This document shows, piece by piece, positions 50,385-63,721 of a stretch of DNA of 64,000 nucleotides. Location of the stretch: assembly GCA_022775005.1 (NCBI GenBank), contig JALFJR010000061.1:19943-83942 (forward strand). The letters are read 5' to 3'. The number at the start of each line of letters is the position of its first letter. Position 1 is the stretch's first letter. The position numbers and the translations under genes are program-made. The DNA comes from Parabacteroides sp. (GTDB lineage Bacteria > Bacteroidota > Bacteroidia > Bacteroidales > Tannerellaceae). Below the pieces are notes generated by a model. The model was not told the DNA's origin. It did no database searches and was given only the letters and a program-made list of their open reading frames with translations.

Positions 50385-50654
50385 ATGAACATTAGACCAT
50401 TGGCAGACAGAGTGCTTATCAAGCCGGCTGCTGCAGAGGAGAAGACATTAGGCGGAATCATCATTCCCGATTCAGCTAAAGAGAAACCATTGAAGGGCGA
50501 GGTTGTAGCTGTAGGTAACGGAACGAAAGACGATGAGATGGTTCTGAAGAATGGCGATACGGTTTTGTATGGCAAATATGCAGGCACAGAGATCGAGTTG
50601 GATGGCGAGAAATATTTGATTATGCGCCAGTCTGACGTTTTAGCAATTATCTAA
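50385..50654 (+). CDS. groS: Co-chaperonin GroES
   Basis: [28 protein letters not shown]. Confidence 0.97.
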   Translation: MNIRPLADRVLIKPAAAEEKTLGGIIIPDSAKEKPLKGEVVAVGNGTKDDEMVLKNGDTVLYGKYAGTEIELDGEKYLIMRQSDVLAII

Positions 50655-50665
50655 TTCATTTTTAA

Positions 50666-52327
<1,662 letters not shown>

Positions 52328-52361
52328 TGCTTCGCATTCCCGTTGATTATTAAAATAGAAG

Positions 52362-52394
52362 CGGTCGTCCATGCAGTTGGGCGACCGTTTTTTT
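52362..52394 (+). terminator. groESL terminator
   Basis: CGGTCGTCC-ATGCAGTT-GGGCGACCGTTTTTTT (one G.U). Confidence 0.75.
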
Positions 52395-52457
52395 GTCCCC
52401 TTATTGGGATGGTTTGAAAAAAGTGCTACCTTTGCGCTGATCAGAAACAGTGAGTAC

Positions 52458-53015
52458 ATGCAATCCTCCTTTACAGAAGAAGAAGAGATAGTAGCAGCGC
52501 TTCGGGATCCGGGGCAGCGACGTGAGGCTTTTGCGCGGGTTGTCGATGAATATGGAGAAAAACTCTATTGGCAAATCCGAAAGATGGTGTTGGCGCACGA
52601 TGATGCCAATGACCTGCTTCAAAATACCTTTATGAAGGCGTGGACGAATGTGGATTATTTCAGAGGGGAAGCAAAACTTTCTACGTGGCTATATAAGATT
52701 GCCGTCAATGAATGTTTGAGTTTTTTGACTAAACAGCGGAGCCAACAGCAGATCTCTTTGGATGATGCGGATCAGTTCTTGGCAGATCGGCTGGAAAGTG
52801 ATCCCTATTTCGATGGGGATGCGGTGCAGCTCAAGTTGCAGAAGGCTATCCTCACCTTGCCTGAGAAGCAGCGGTTGGTGTTCAATATGAAATATTTTGA
52901 CGATATGAAGTATGAGGAGATTTCAGAGATTGTAGGTACTTCTGTTGGAGCGTTAAAAGCCTCCTATCATCATGCGGTGAAAAAAATCGAGGAGTTTTTA
53001 ACAAAAGAGGATTAA
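52458..53015 (+). CDS. ECF-type RNA polymerase sigma factor
   Basis: DDANDLLQNTFMKAWTNVDYFRGEAKLSTWLYKIAVNECLSFL; start placed after the groESL terminator. Confidence 0.9.
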   Translation: MQSSFTEEEEIVAALRDPGQRREAFARVVDEYGEKLYWQIRKMVLAHDDANDLLQNTFMKAWTNVDYFRGEAKLSTWLYKIAVNECLSFLTKQRSQQQISLDDADQFLADRLESDPYFDGDAVQLKLQKAILTLPEKQRLVFNMKYFDDMKYEEISEIVGTSVGALKASYHHAVKKIEEFLTKED

Positions 53016-53060
53016 ACCTTTGTTGGTGTTAGCTGTCTAAAACCTAAATCAAGACTGGAG

Positions 53061-53468
53061 ATGGAGAAGAACATAAAAGAAAACAGGTTGGATCGTCTGA
53101 AAGGTAAGCAACCTTTCCGTGTACCCGATGGGTATATGGAAGGACTGACGAACCGGATCATGGAGGGGCTACCAGAATCCCCCATAGTAGAGGCGGGGTC
53201 GATCTCATTCGTGGAACGAATACGTCCATGGTTATATCTGGCGGCTGTCTTTGCGGGCATGGGTTTGTTCTTTAAAGCAATCATTGGTATTGAAAGTGCA
53301 CATGAAGAATCGGCAACCGACTCGTTACTGGTCCGTTCCGAGATTTCGTCGGCCTCTTTAGAGGCAATCGATTCGGATGCTGCACAGGAAGAGGCTGATT
53401 ATTTGGAGTATATTGAAGACCGTTATGCAGATCTACTCTTACGGGAGTCATTAACAGAGTCTGAGTAG
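53061..53468 (+). CDS. Hypothetical single-TM protein (possible anti-sigma, by position)
   Basis: One TM (WLYLAAVFAGMGLFFKAII), directly downstream of the sigma gene. Confidence 0.55.
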   Translation: MEKNIKENRLDRLKGKQPFRVPDGYMEGLTNRIMEGLPESPIVEAGSISFVERIRPWLYLAAVFAGMGLFFKAIIGIESAHEESATDSLLVRSEISSASLEAIDSDAAQEEADYLEYIEDRYADLLLRESLTESE

Positions 53469-53512
53469 GGTTAAAGAATGTTGTGACATGATTTTTTTAG
53501 GAGAATATTTGC

Positions 53513-53995
53513 ATGAGAAAAATAGGAATAATTATCTTTGCAACGTTTTCGATCTTGATTCATTTTCAGGCAGCGGCACAAGGTGGGCAAGAGCAAATAA
53601 GAAAACAAGAACATTTTGATAAAGGAGCGTTCGAGGCAAGGCGTAATGCTTTTATTACGGCTAAGTTGGAGTTGACTCCCGAAGAAGCAGCTCAATTTAT
53701 TCCACTCTATGTGGAGATGCAGCAGAAGCTATTTGAGGTGGGTCGAGAGTCCCGGAAAATTAATCGCAAAATTCATCATAAGGAGAGTAGCAAGCAGGGA
53801 CAAACTACCGATGCTGAATATACGCAAGCTATTTATAGTAGCTTGGATGCCTATATAAAAGAGGCAGAATTAAAGAAAGCTTACTATGAACGTTTCAAAG
53901 AGGTACTCTCTCCTAAGAAGCTTTATCTGTTGGATGATGCAGAGTCAAAGTTCATGAGAAGTTTTTGGCGGAGAGGCGAAAGGAATAAAGACTAA
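53513..53995 (+). CDS. Hypothetical exported protein (Spy/CpxP-like helical)
   Basis: Signal peptide; LTPEEAAQFIPLYVEMQQKLFEV and PKKLYLLDDAESKFM. Confidence 0.55.
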   Translation: MRKIGIIIFATFSILIHFQAAAQGGQEQIRKQEHFDKGAFEARRNAFITAKLELTPEEAAQFIPLYVEMQQKLFEVGRESRKINRKIHHKESSKQGQTTDAEYTQAIYSSLDAYIKEAELKKAYYERFKEVLSPKKLYLLDDAESKFMRSFWRRGERNKD

Positions 53996-54131
53996 TTGAT
54001 ATATATATATAAAGGTTAAGACATTATCATTATTTGTGTTTTTTGTTTAGATTTAGTTTTGGCGTTTAAGTTAAGGGAGGGGTGGCGACGTGATGTCGGT
54101 TCCCCTTTTTTGTGCCCTTTTGAGAGGAGTT

Positions 54132-54917
54132 TCATAATCCCTTGGCTTTTGCCTCATTCCACAATCGATCCATTTCTTCCAGCGACATTTCTTTTAAGGA
54201 ACGTCCTTTTTGGATGGTGGCCTGTTCCAAGTAATTGAAGCGACGGATAAATTTTTGGTTGGTTCGCTCTAAGGCATTGTCGGGATTGATCTTGTAGAGA
54301 CGGGCGGCATTGATCAAGCTAAAGAATAGATCGCCAAACTCTGCTTCCATCCGGTCTGCATCCATCCGATCAATTTCCGCTTTCAATTCGTTGAACTCTT
54401 CTTGCACCTTGTCCCATACTTGTGTGCGTTCTTCCCAGTCGAACCCGACGTTGCGGGCTTTGTCTTGTATGCGATGTGCCTTGACGATGGAAGGCAAAGA
54501 GGAGGGTACACCTTCCAACACGGTTTTGTTGCCGCCTTTCTCTTTCAGCTTGAGCTGCTCCCAGTTTTGCTCCACTTTCTGTGTCGTGTCGGCTTCTACG
54601 GTGCCAAATACATGCGGATGGCGATAGATCAGCTTCTCGCAGAGGCTATCGCAAACCGACTTGATATCGAAAGCACCTTTCTCCTCACCGATCTTGGCAT
54701 AAAAGACAATGTGCAGCAGCACGTCTCCCAATTCTTTCTTGATGTTTTCGTTGTCAGCGTTCATCAAGGCCTCACAAAGTTCGTAGGTCTCTTCGATGGT
54801 GTTGGTACGGAGACTCTCGTTGGTTTGCTTCCGATCCCATGGGCATTTTATGCGGAGCTCATCCATAATGTCGAGCAGACGGCCGAATGCCTCCATTTTC
54901 TCTTCTTTTGTTGCCAT
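54132..54917 (-). CDS. mazG: Nucleoside triphosphate pyrophosphohydrolase
   Basis: CPWDRKQTNESLRTNTIEETYELCEAL; start moved to MATKEEKME because the ORF-track N-term lies in a hairpin. Confidence 0.93.
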   Translation of the reverse strand: MATKEEKMEAFGRLLDIMDELRIKCPWDRKQTNESLRTNTIEETYELCEALMNADNENIKKELGDVLLHIVFYAKIGEEKGAFDIKSVCDSLCEKLIYRHPHVFGTVEADTTQKVEQNWEQLKLKEKGGNKTVLEGVPSSLPSIVKAHRIQDKARNVGFDWEERTQVWDKVQEEFNELKAEIDRMDADRMEAEFGDLFFSLINAARLYKINPDNALERTNQKFIRRFNYLEQATIQKGRSLKEMSLEEMDRLWNEAKAKGL

Positions 54918-54942
54918 AATTAGATTGTCTATGTTATTCATG

Positions 54943-54973
54943 AAGGAAGGGTGCCGTTGGGACACCCTTCCTT
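54943..54973. terminator. 11-bp perfect stem hairpin between dsbD and mazG
   Basis: AAGGAAGGGTG-CCGTTGGGA-CACCCTTCCTT. Confidence 0.7.
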
Positions 54974-54985
54974 TGCTTTTTTGCT

Positions 54986-57052
54986 TTATTTATTCTTAAA
55001 TCGGTTCAAACCGTTACGAAGGAACTGCATGTATTGTGCGACATCCTCGTTGAACGCATAAGAGGGGCCTAACGGTTGACCCTCATGATCCAGCAGGATA
55101 TAGAAGGGTTGTGCGTTCGCTCCGAACTTGCTACGTTGCAGATAGCTCCATTTATCACCAATCGTTTTCAACTTGCGGGTTTTACCATTCTCTTGGATCT
55201 CGATCGGCTCAGCCAGTTTGGTCTTGTCATCGACGATCAGTGTAATCAGCACATAGTCGTTCTCCAACGTCTGCTTAACGGTTGGATCAGTCCAGACAGA
55301 GGCCTCCATCTTACGGCAATTGACACAACCGAATCCGGAGAAGTCGATCATCACAGGCTTGTTTACCTTCTTTGCATAGGCCATACCTGCCTCATAATCA
55401 TCGAAAGCAGCATGCACCTCATTCTTATACAGGTTGAAATCTTGGGTATAGAGAGGTGGTGCGAAAGCGCTGATGGCTTTCAAAGGTGCTCCCCAAAGTC
55501 CCGGAATCATATAGATGGCGAAAGCAAAAGAGATCATCGACAGGAACAACCGAGGCACGGAAACATATTTCAGCTCACTGTCGTGGCTGAACTTGATCTT
55601 GCCTAACAGATAGCAACCCAACAGGGCGAAGATCACGATCCAAAGCACGATAAATACCTCACGATCCAACAGGCGCCAACCGTAAGCCAAATCGACTACA
55701 GAGAGGAATTTCAACGCCAAGGCCAACTCCAAGAAGCCCAAAACTACCTTCACGGAGTTCAACCAACCGCCAGACTTCGGCATACTTTGCAGCATGTTGG
55801 GGAAGATGGCGAAAAGACTGAAGGGTATGGAGAGTGCCAATGCAAAGCCAAACATACCGATTGCCGGACCTACGGCTGTGCCCATAGAAGCTGCTTGCAC
55901 TAACAGGGTACCGATGATCGGGCCGGTGCAGGAGAAAGAGACCAGTACCAACGTGAAGGACATAAAGAAAATACTCAATACACCTGTAGTGGAGTCAGCC
56001 TTGCTATCTAATTTGCTGGTCCAAGAGGCCGGTAAGACTAACTCGAAGGCTCCGAGGAAGGATACGGCAAACAGCACCAACAGCAAGAAGAAGATGATGT
56101 TGAAGATTGCGTTTGTAGAGAGGTCGTTCAAGGCACTCGCTCCGAAGATACCGGTAATCAACAGACCCATCACCAAGTATATCACAATGATCGAAAGTCC
56201 GTAAGTCACAGCGTCCCGGATCGCTTTCTTCCGATCTTTCGTGCGCTTCAGGAAGAAGCTGACGGTCATCGGGATCATCGGCCATACACACGGAGTCAGC
56301 AAAGCAATCAAGCCTCCTGCAAAACCGGCAAAGAAGATGAACAACCAGGAGGTATCGGTGGAGGTAAGTGTAGTATCACCAAACGCTTTCAGTTCAGCGA
56401 CCACTGGCTTCCACAGATCCGGTGCCTCTGTCAGCTGGCCGGGTGTTACTTGTGGTGCGGAAACTCCTGGTTGAACAGCAGGGGTACCCGTTGTTGTTGC
56501 GGGTGTGGAGACAGGCTCTTCGTCGGCTGCCGGAGTTTCTCCTGCTGTCGTTTCCTCAGCGGGAGCTTCAGTTGTAGCTGTCCCGCTCAAATGCACATCC
56601 TTCTTGTCAAAAGCAAAGTCAATCTGATCGGGCGGAAGACAGGTCTCGTCGTTACAAGCCATAAATTCTACCGCGCCCTCTGCCTTAAACTTAGTGGCAT
56701 CGGTCACCTTTATTTTTTGTGTGAAGGTTACACTACCCGCATACCAACGCAAGTCCATCTGGAATTGCTCGTCGAAGACCGTTGTCGGTGTAACTGAAGA
56801 GGTAGGTTGTCCTACCAGTTCTGCCCCTTTCAAGGTCTCGAACGTGAAAGAGGTAGAGATGGGGCCTCCTTCTGGTAGGTTCATGTCATAGAGGTGCCAG
56901 CCTTTGTCGGCTGTGGCCGTGAACAGAATCTCTTTTTCTACGGCACCCTCTTTGTCGTCTAACTTAATTTTCCATTTCACAGGCGTTAGAATCTGAGCCT
57001 GTGTCACTAAGGCCATAAGAGCCAGTAAGCAGATGTAGGTAAGTCGTTTCAT
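54986..57052 (-). CDS. dsbD: Thiol:disulfide interchange protein DsbD-like
   Basis: DsbD N-domain, multi-TM LLTPCVWPMIPMTVSFF, C-term thioredoxin CVNC. Confidence 0.92.
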   Translation of the reverse strand: MKRLTYICLLALMALVTQAQILTPVKWKIKLDDKEGAVEKEILFTATADKGWHLYDMNLPEGGPISTSFTFETLKGAELVGQPTSSVTPTTVFDEQFQMDLRWYAGSVTFTQKIKVTDATKFKAEGAVEFMACNDETCLPPDQIDFAFDKKDVHLSGTATTEAPAEETTAGETPAADEEPVSTPATTTGTPAVQPGVSAPQVTPGQLTEAPDLWKPVVAELKAFGDTTLTSTDTSWLFIFFAGFAGGLIALLTPCVWPMIPMTVSFFLKRTKDRKKAIRDAVTYGLSIIVIYLVMGLLITGIFGASALNDLSTNAIFNIIFFLLLVLFAVSFLGAFELVLPASWTSKLDSKADSTTGVLSIFFMSFTLVLVSFSCTGPIIGTLLVQAASMGTAVGPAIGMFGFALALSIPFSLFAIFPNMLQSMPKSGGWLNSVKVVLGFLELALALKFLSVVDLAYGWRLLDREVFIVLWIVIFALLGCYLLGKIKFSHDSELKYVSVPRLFLSMISFAFAIYMIPGLWGAPLKAISAFAPPLYTQDFNLYKNEVHAAFDDYEAGMAYAKKVNKPVMIDFSGFGCVNCRKMEASVWTDPTVKQTLENDYVLITLIVDDKTKLAEPIEIQENGKTRKLKTIGDKWSYLQRSKFGANAQPFYILLDHEGQPLGPSYAFNEDVAQYMQFLRNGLNRFKNK

Positions 57053-57055
57053 GAT

Positions 57056-57991
57056 TTACTTTTTATTATCTGAGGTTGATTTGGTTGTCGCGAGAAATAC
57101 ATCGGGGATGCGTGTCTCGAAACGCATCTCTTCCCCGGTGCGAGGATGAATGAAGTTGAGTCGTCGAGCGTGCAAGAGCAATCGACGGGCCGGATTGGTC
57201 TCAGCTCCATATTTGGTGTCGCCCGCTATGGGATGGCCGATGGATTGCATCTGCACACGAATCTGGTTCTTACGTCCAGTCTCCAATTCCAGCTCCAGGA
57301 GGGCATAATTGGCGTTGCATTGCAGCACCTTATAGCGGGTGATCGCCTCTTTGCCATCTCCCTCCGTAGTGACATAGACCTGCATCTTGCGGTTTTCCGT
57401 CAGATTGGAGACAATGAGGTCGGTATCCTTCTCCGGTCGTCCCTCCACTACGGCCACATAGGTGCGCATGGTGATGGCACTGTTCCAGTTCGATTGTAAC
57501 TGTTCTTTGATGGCCGGACTCTTGGCGAACATCATTAAGCCAGAGGTGTCGCGATCCAACCGATGGAGAATGTAGATACGGTTACGAGGATCGCTCTTTT
57601 TCACATATTCATTGAGCAGGTGGTAGGCAGTGCGTTCCTTGACCCGTTCCGTGGAGATGGAGAGCAATCCCTCTTTCTTATTGACCACAATCAGGTCATC
57701 ATCTTCCCAAACAATGCGGAGCAGGGGATTGTTAAACTCCACCTTGCCTCTGCCATAATTGACACCCACTACATCCCCCGGTTTCAACTCCGTGTCGAAT
57801 TGGCGAGTGACCCGTTTGTTGACCGAAATCTGTCCATGGCCCAACATCGCCTTGACGGAGGAACGGCTTTGTTCCTTTAAGGTTTCCAAAAGGAAAGGCA
57901 AAAGTGTGCCATTTTCTTTGACAGTCAATTGCCGCTCTTTTCCTGACGGACGGCCTTTGTAGGCGCTATGCTGTTGTGTACGTTTTCTCAT
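57056..57991 (-). CDS. RluA family pseudouridine synthase
   Basis: S4-like N-term; HRLDRDTSGLMMFAKS. Confidence 0.93.
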   Translation of the reverse strand: MRKRTQQHSAYKGRPSGKERQLTVKENGTLLPFLLETLKEQSRSSVKAMLGHGQISVNKRVTRQFDTELKPGDVVGVNYGRGKVEFNNPLLRIVWEDDDLIVVNKKEGLLSISTERVKERTAYHLLNEYVKKSDPRNRIYILHRLDRDTSGLMMFAKSPAIKEQLQSNWNSAITMRTYVAVVEGRPEKDTDLIVSNLTENRKMQVYVTTEGDGKEAITRYKVLQCNANYALLELELETGRKNQIRVQMQSIGHPIAGDTKYGAETNPARRLLLHARRLNFIHPRTGEEMRFETRIPDVFLATTKSTSDNKK

Positions 57992-58187
57992 TCTATTTAC
58001 TTATTTATATATATATATATAGTACGCGAATATACAGGCATTTACCCGAAACTGCAAGGATTACGGCTGTTTGCCTGTCAAAAGGTAAGGGACAACCCAC
58101 TTTTTCAGGTGTTTGCCCGATTAGTTCGTTGATTTTTTATATTTTCGCGAGTTAAGAATATAAGCAAGAATAATATACAGAAATAAT

Positions 58188-60809
58188 ATGGAAATTGCGA
58201 GTAAATACAATCCCGCTGAAGTGGAGGGGAAGTGGTATCAGTATTGGTTAGATAATGGTTTGTTCAAGTCTAAACCGGATGGCCGTGAGCCTTATACGAT
58301 CGTCATTCCTCCCCCCAATGTGACGGGTGTATTGCACATGGGGCACATGCTGAACAATACGATTCAGGATATCTTGGTGCGCCGTGCCCGTATGATGGGA
58401 AAGAACGCTTGTTGGGTGCCGGGTACGGATCATGCTTCTATTGCGACGGAGGCCAAGGTAGTGAACCGGTTGGCGCAACAGGGCATCAAGAAGTCTGACC
58501 TGACTCGTGAAGAGTTCTTGAAGCACGCTTGGGAGTGGAAAGAGGAGCACGGTGGCATTATCCTCAAGCAGTTACGTAAGTTGGGTGCCTCTTGCGATTG
58601 GGATCGTACCGCCTTTACGATGGATGAGAAGCGCTCAGAGAGCGTGATCAAGGTCTTTGTCGATCTCTATAACAAAGGCTTGATCTATAGGGGTGTGCGT
58701 ATGGTCAACTGGGATCCCAAGGCGTTGACTGCCCTTTCGGATGAGGAGGTAATTTATAAGGAGGAGCATAGCAAACTCTACTACCTGCGTTATCAGATCG
58801 TGGGTGAAGAGGGATATGCGATTGTGGCGACGACCCGTCCGGAGACGATCATGGGTGATACGGCCATGTGTATCAATCCCAATGACCCGAAGAACCAGCA
58901 CTTGAAAGGCAAACGGGTGATCGTACCGTTGGTAGGACGAGAGATTCCGGTCATCGAGGATGACTATGTGGATATCGAGTTCGGTACGGGTTGTTTGAAG
59001 GTGACTCCGGCACACGATGTGAACGACTATATGTTGGGCGAGAAATACAACTTGCCTTCTATTGATATTTTCAACGATAATGGTACTCTCAGCGAGGCCG
59101 CAGGTTTATATGTGGGTATGGATCGTTTCGATGTGCGTAAGCAGATCGAGGAGGATTTGCGTGCGGCAGGTCTCTTGGAGAAGGTCGAGGCCTACGATAA
59201 CAAAGTAGGTTTCTCTGAGCGTACGAATGTGCCTATCGAGCCGAAGCTCTCTATGCAGTGGTTCTTGAAAATGGAGCATCTGGCTGCCATTGCCTTGCCA
59301 CCGGTGATGAACGATGAGATCAAGTTCTATCCGCCGAAGTTCAAGAATACCTATCGTTATTGGATGGAGAACATCAAGGATTGGTGTATCAGCCGTCAGC
59401 TGTGGTGGGGTCATCGCATACCGGCCTATTTCTTGCCGGAGGGTGGCTATGTAGTAGCCGAGACACCTGAGAAGGCATTGGAGATGGCGAAGGAGAAGAG
59501 CGGCAATGCCGCCTTGACGATGGCTGATTTGCGTCAGGATGAGGATGTATTGGATACCTGGTTCTCCTCTTGGCTTTGGCCGATCTCTCTCTTCGACGGC
59601 ATCAATAATCCGGGCAATGAGGAGATCAACTACTACTATCCTACGAGTGACTTGGTAACGGGCCCGGATATTATCTTCTTCTGGGTCGCACGTATGATCA
59701 TGGCTGGTTATGAGTATCAAGGCAAGATGCCGTTCGAGCATGTCTATTTCACCGGTATCGTGCGTGATAAATTGGGCCGTAAAATGTCGAAGTCGTTGGG
59801 TAACTCGCCCGATCCGTTGGAGTTGATCGCCAAGTATGGTGCCGATGGTGTACGTATGGGCTTGATGTTGGCCGCTCCTGCGGGTAATGATATTCCGTTC
59901 GACGATGCGTTGTGTGAGCAGGGTCGAAACTTTAATAATAAGATCTGGAATGCCTTCCGTTTGGTGAAGAGCTGGACGGTGGATGAGCAGTTGGCACAGC
60001 CGGAGGCTTCAGCGATTGCTGTGAAGTGGTTCCAGCAGCAGTTGGATAAGACTCTGGTTGAGGTGGACGACCTCTTCTCGAAATATCGCTTGAGCGAGGC
60101 CCTGATGGATGTCTATAAACTCTTCTGGGATGAGTTCTCTTCTTGGTATTTGGAGATGGTGAAACCAGGTTATCAACAGCCGATTGACAAGGCTACCTAT
60201 GAGGCGACTTTAGGCTTCTTCGATGCGCTGTTGCGTATGTTGCATCCCTTTATGCCGTTCATTACCGAGGAGTTGTGGCAAGCGTTGGCACCTCGTGAGG
60301 CCGGTGAGAGCCTGATGGTTGCGTTGATGCCGAAGGCAGGTGCTGTGGACGAGGCCTTCTTGCAGGCATTCGAGGCTGTGAAAGAGATCGTGGGAGGTGT
60401 ACGTACTATCCGTTTGCAGAAGAACATCCCCAACAAGGATGCGTTAGACTTGCAAGTGTTAGGTGCGCATAACGAGGCTTTCAATGCGGTGATTGTCAAG
60501 ATGTGTAACTTGTCGGCTATTCAGTCAGTGGCAGAGAAAGCTGCGGGTGCAGTCTCTTTCCTGGTCGGTACGACCGAGTATGCGGTGCCCTTAGGCAATC
60601 GGATCAACGTAGAGGAGGAGCTGGCGAAGTTGCGTGACGAGTTGAAATATCAGCAAGGCTTCTTGGCTTCTGTCATGAAGAAGTTGGGCAACGAGAACTT
60701 TGTCAGCAAGGCACCGGCGAAGGTCATTGAGATGGAACGTAAGAAGCAAGCTGATGCGGAGTCGAAGATCAGGTCGATCGAGGAGAGCATCGCTGCTTTG
60801 ACGAAATAG
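58188..60809 (+). CDS. valS: Valyl-tRNA synthetase
   Basis: [28 protein letters not shown]. Confidence 0.97.
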   Translation: MEIASKYNPAEVEGKWYQYWLDNGLFKSKPDGREPYTIVIPPPNVTGVLHMGHMLNNTIQDILVRRARMMGKNACWVPGTDHASIATEAKVVNRLAQQGIKKSDLTREEFLKHAWEWKEEHGGIILKQLRKLGASCDWDRTAFTMDEKRSESVIKVFVDLYNKGLIYRGVRMVNWDPKALTALSDEEVIYKEEHSKLYYLRYQIVGEEGYAIVATTRPETIMGDTAMCINPNDPKNQHLKGKRVIVPLVGREIPVIEDDYVDIEFGTGCLKVTPAHDVNDYMLGEKYNLPSIDIFNDNGTLSEAAGLYVGMDRFDVRKQIEEDLRAAGLLEKVEAYDNKVGFSERTNVPIEPKLSMQWFLKMEHLAAIALPPVMNDEIKFYPPKFKNTYRYWMENIKDWCISRQLWWGHRIPAYFLPEGGYVVAETPEKALEMAKEKSGNAALTMADLRQDEDVLDTWFSSWLWPISLFDGINNPGNEEINYYYPTSDLVTGPDIIFFWVARMIMAGYEYQGKMPFEHVYFTGIVRDKLGRKMSKSLGNSPDPLELIAKYGADGVRMGLMLAAPAGNDIPFDDALCEQGRNFNNKIWNAFRLVKSWTVDEQLAQPEASAIAVKWFQQQLDKTLVEVDDLFSKYRLSEALMDVYKLFWDEFSSWYLEMVKPGYQQPIDKATYEATLGFFDALLRMLHPFMPFITEELWQALAPREAGESLMVALMPKAGAVDEAFLQAFEAVKEIVGGVRTIRLQKNIPNKDALDLQVLGAHNEAFNAVIVKMCNLSAIQSVAEKAAGAVSFLVGTTEYAVPLGNRINVEEELAKLRDELKYQQGFLASVMKKLGNENFVSKAPAKVIEMERKKQADAESKIRSIEESIAALTK

Positions 60810-60836
60810 TAATCATATCACTTAAATCAACAGACG

Positions 60837-61679
60837 ATGAAACAGACACGTAGGACATTTTTCAAGCAGGGGCTGATGGGAGCGTTGCTGCTGAGTGGCG
60901 TGACCTCCCTCAAGGCAGATCCGGTGAAGCCTAAATCAGCCAAGGCCGTGAACCCATTCAAGTTGGGCATGGCGGGCTACACCTTTGTCAACTTCGATTT
61001 GGAGACAACCTTGAAGACCTTGGAGCGTTTGGATATCCATTATCTCTGTATCAAGGATTTTCATTTGCCGCTCAATAGTACCGATGAGCAGATCAAGGCC
61101 TTCCATGCGCAATGTGCTGCTCATAAGGTAACTGGCTATGCCGTGGGACCGATCTATATGAAAAGCGAGGCGGAGATCGACCGGGCTTTCGAATACGCAA
61201 AGCGGGTCGGGGTGAAGCTGATTGTCGGTGTACCCAATTACGACCTCTTGCCTTATGTGGATAAGAAGGTGAAGGAGTATGACTTCCATTATGCCATTCA
61301 CCTGCATGGCCCTGACATCAAGACCTATCCGGATGCGACCGACGTGTGGGAGCATACCAAAGATTTGGATCCACGTATCGGTATGTGTCTTGATGTAGGT
61401 CATGACCTGCGCAACGGATGCGATCCGGTGGCTGACTTGAAAAAGTACCATACCCGCGTGTTTGATATGCATATTAAGGATGTTACGGACTCCTCCAAGG
61501 CTGGTGTGGGCATTGAGATCGGCCGGGGTAAGATCGACTTCCCTGCGTTGATCAAGATGATGCGTGAGGTGAATTACACCGGTATGTGCAGCTTGGAGTT
61601 TGAGAAGGACATGAAAGATCCTTTCTTGGGCATTGCGGAGTCTATTGGTTATTTCAAGGCGGTAAGCGACCAACAATAA
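60837..61679 (+). CDS. Sugar phosphate isomerase/epimerase (Tat-like signal)
   Basis: RRTFFKQGLMGALLLSG; xylose isomerase-like TIM barrel motifs. Confidence 0.85.
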   Translation: MKQTRRTFFKQGLMGALLLSGVTSLKADPVKPKSAKAVNPFKLGMAGYTFVNFDLETTLKTLERLDIHYLCIKDFHLPLNSTDEQIKAFHAQCAAHKVTGYAVGPIYMKSEAEIDRAFEYAKRVGVKLIVGVPNYDLLPYVDKKVKEYDFHYAIHLHGPDIKTYPDATDVWEHTKDLDPRIGMCLDVGHDLRNGCDPVADLKKYHTRVFDMHIKDVTDSSKAGVGIEIGRGKIDFPALIKMMREVNYTGMCSLEFEKDMKDPFLGIAESIGYFKAVSDQQ

Positions 61680-61682
61680 CAG

Positions 61683-62723
61683 ATGATGAAGCATCTTTTC
61701 GGGTTAATTGGATGGATATGGCTGCTGACAGCTTGTAGCTCAATCAACTACCTGAGCATCGACACCTTTAATCCGGCGGAGGTAACATTTCCTTCGTCGG
61801 CAAAAAAGGTGTTGATCGTCAATCATGCCGTGCCTCAACCGGCGGATTGGGGATATAACTACACCGTGGCGGGTAAGGTCAAGGCAACACAGGGAGCGAA
61901 AGCCGACAGCGCTTTGGTCGATTTTTGTCAGTCGTTGGGTGAGGCGATGGTGGCGGAGGAGTACTTTCAGGATGTTATGCTCTATCACGAACTGACACGT
62001 ACGGATCAACATCCCGAGTATGACCTAAAGATGCCAGCTCAGCAGGTGGATAGTCTGTGTGAGATTGCTGGAGCAGACCTGCTTTTGTCGCTCGATCGGC
62101 TACTGTTTGAGTCGAATCGGGAAGAAACCGATTTGGGCGGAGGTTTCACGATAGGAAATATCAAGGTGCGGATGGCGGGTGTGATCCGAGCGTACCTACC
62201 TGGACGGGCAGCCCCATTGGCTACGATTCAACTGGTGGATAGTGTGGCTTGGGAGCAGAGTGCGGAACTCGCCCCGATCCTTAGTGAGCTGTTACCCTCT
62301 CCCGAGGAGGCCTTACGTGCAGCAGGACGTTATTTAGGGGCTAAGGTGAGAGTCAATTTCGTGCCTCATTGGCAACGAGAGACCCGTTGGTACTTTTCCG
62401 CTTCAGGTGCATTGTGGAAAGAGGCCTCTGCCTATGCCGCAAACGAACGTTGGGAGAAGGCCGAGGAACGCTGGAGTCGTCTCTTCCAATCTTCGAAGAG
62501 CTGGAAGAGCCGGGCGCAAGCTGCAAGCAATATGGCTTTATGTGCGGAGCTGAAGGGCGATTTGCGGAAAGCCCATGAATGGGCCTCTACGTCTTATGAA
62601 CTATTCCGGCAGAAGGCAGGGGAAGAGGATCAGCAAGCACAGTTGTTGGAACTCTATGTCAAGGCATTGACAGTGCGCATCCGTTCCGATCAAAAATTGG
62701 ATGTGCAAATTGGCAGGGAATAA
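61683..62723 (+). CDS. DUF6340-like lipoprotein
   Basis: LLTACSSINYLSIDTFNPAEVTFPSSAKKVLIVNHA. Confidence 0.7.
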   Translation: MMKHLFGLIGWIWLLTACSSINYLSIDTFNPAEVTFPSSAKKVLIVNHAVPQPADWGYNYTVAGKVKATQGAKADSALVDFCQSLGEAMVAEEYFQDVMLYHELTRTDQHPEYDLKMPAQQVDSLCEIAGADLLLSLDRLLFESNREETDLGGGFTIGNIKVRMAGVIRAYLPGRAAPLATIQLVDSVAWEQSAELAPILSELLPSPEEALRAAGRYLGAKVRVNFVPHWQRETRWYFSASGALWKEASAYAANERWEKAEERWSRLFQSSKSWKSRAQAASNMALCAELKGDLRKAHEWASTSYELFRQKAGEEDQQAQLLELYVKALTVRIRSDQKLDVQIGRE

Positions 62724-62788
62724 CGGAAATGTTTCCATAATAATATGTATTTTTGGGGAACAATTCGAAAGAAAGGAGACAGGTGAAA

Positions 62789-63250
62789 ATGAATGCGAAC
62801 ATAACAAAGGTACAGCCGCTTATTGAGAAAGCGTTCGTGGAAGCGATCGACAAGCTGACTAAAGAGGAGTCGGCCAGCTTAGTGAGCGATTTCTATGTGC
62901 AAGTAGATGCTGAGACAGGCGAGTTGCAGATTTATGACGATGAGGAGCAGCTGATTAACAAGGTGGTTATCTTCGACTGGGTCAACTCTCCTGAGGAGGA
63001 GAATGCCTTTAATAAGAAAGTGGCTGCGGCGATTAAAGCTGTCTTGACCATTCTCTCTACAAAGAACGCATTTGACTCCGCACGGTTGGTGAAACCCTTC
63101 TCCATCAGCCTTACAGATGAGGACTTTGTCGTAATCGAGGAGTTGCTTTTTATCGACGATGACATGTTGCTGCTCGACGATCCTTTGTTGAAAGACTTAG
63201 ATGCAGATTTGGATAATTTTTTGGCTAAATTGCTTGCGGATGTCGAATAG
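62789..63250 (+). CDS. Hypothetical acidic protein
   Basis: ORF with plausible start MNANITKVQP; acidic C-terminus. Confidence 0.55.
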   Translation: MNANITKVQPLIEKAFVEAIDKLTKEESASLVSDFYVQVDAETGELQIYDDEEQLINKVVIFDWVNSPEEENAFNKKVAAAIKAVLTILSTKNAFDSARLVKPFSISLTDEDFVVIEELLFIDDDMLLLDDPLLKDLDADLDNFLAKLLADVE

Positions 63251-63289
63251 ACTCGCTATCTTTGCAGCCGAATTCAAGAAACAAAGAAT

Positions 63290-63362
<73 letters not shown>

Positions 63363-63721
63363 CTTCAAAGAAGCAACTGTCTCCAAAGGATGGTTGCTTT
63401 TTTTATTGTCCATGTCCATCAAACGATCTCATGACGCCATTGAGCCAATAGAGTCGCGCTTTCGTGGGTGTGTGGATCGATGTTCATCCTGGAGACGCGC
63501 CAATGGCACGTCTCTACGGTCGATAGTAATGTTAGGCCCTTGTCATTAGTAATGATCAACGCTGAAGATTACTAATGTATCACCTTCCTCCTTATGCGCA
63601 CGAACATTATATAATATAACGTGAGTTCGACGAATTATAATTGATTGAAAAGTTGGTGATTAGCGAGAATTGTTGTAACTTTATAGTGTTCCATTACAAA
63701 GCATTACAAGCAACAATCGCT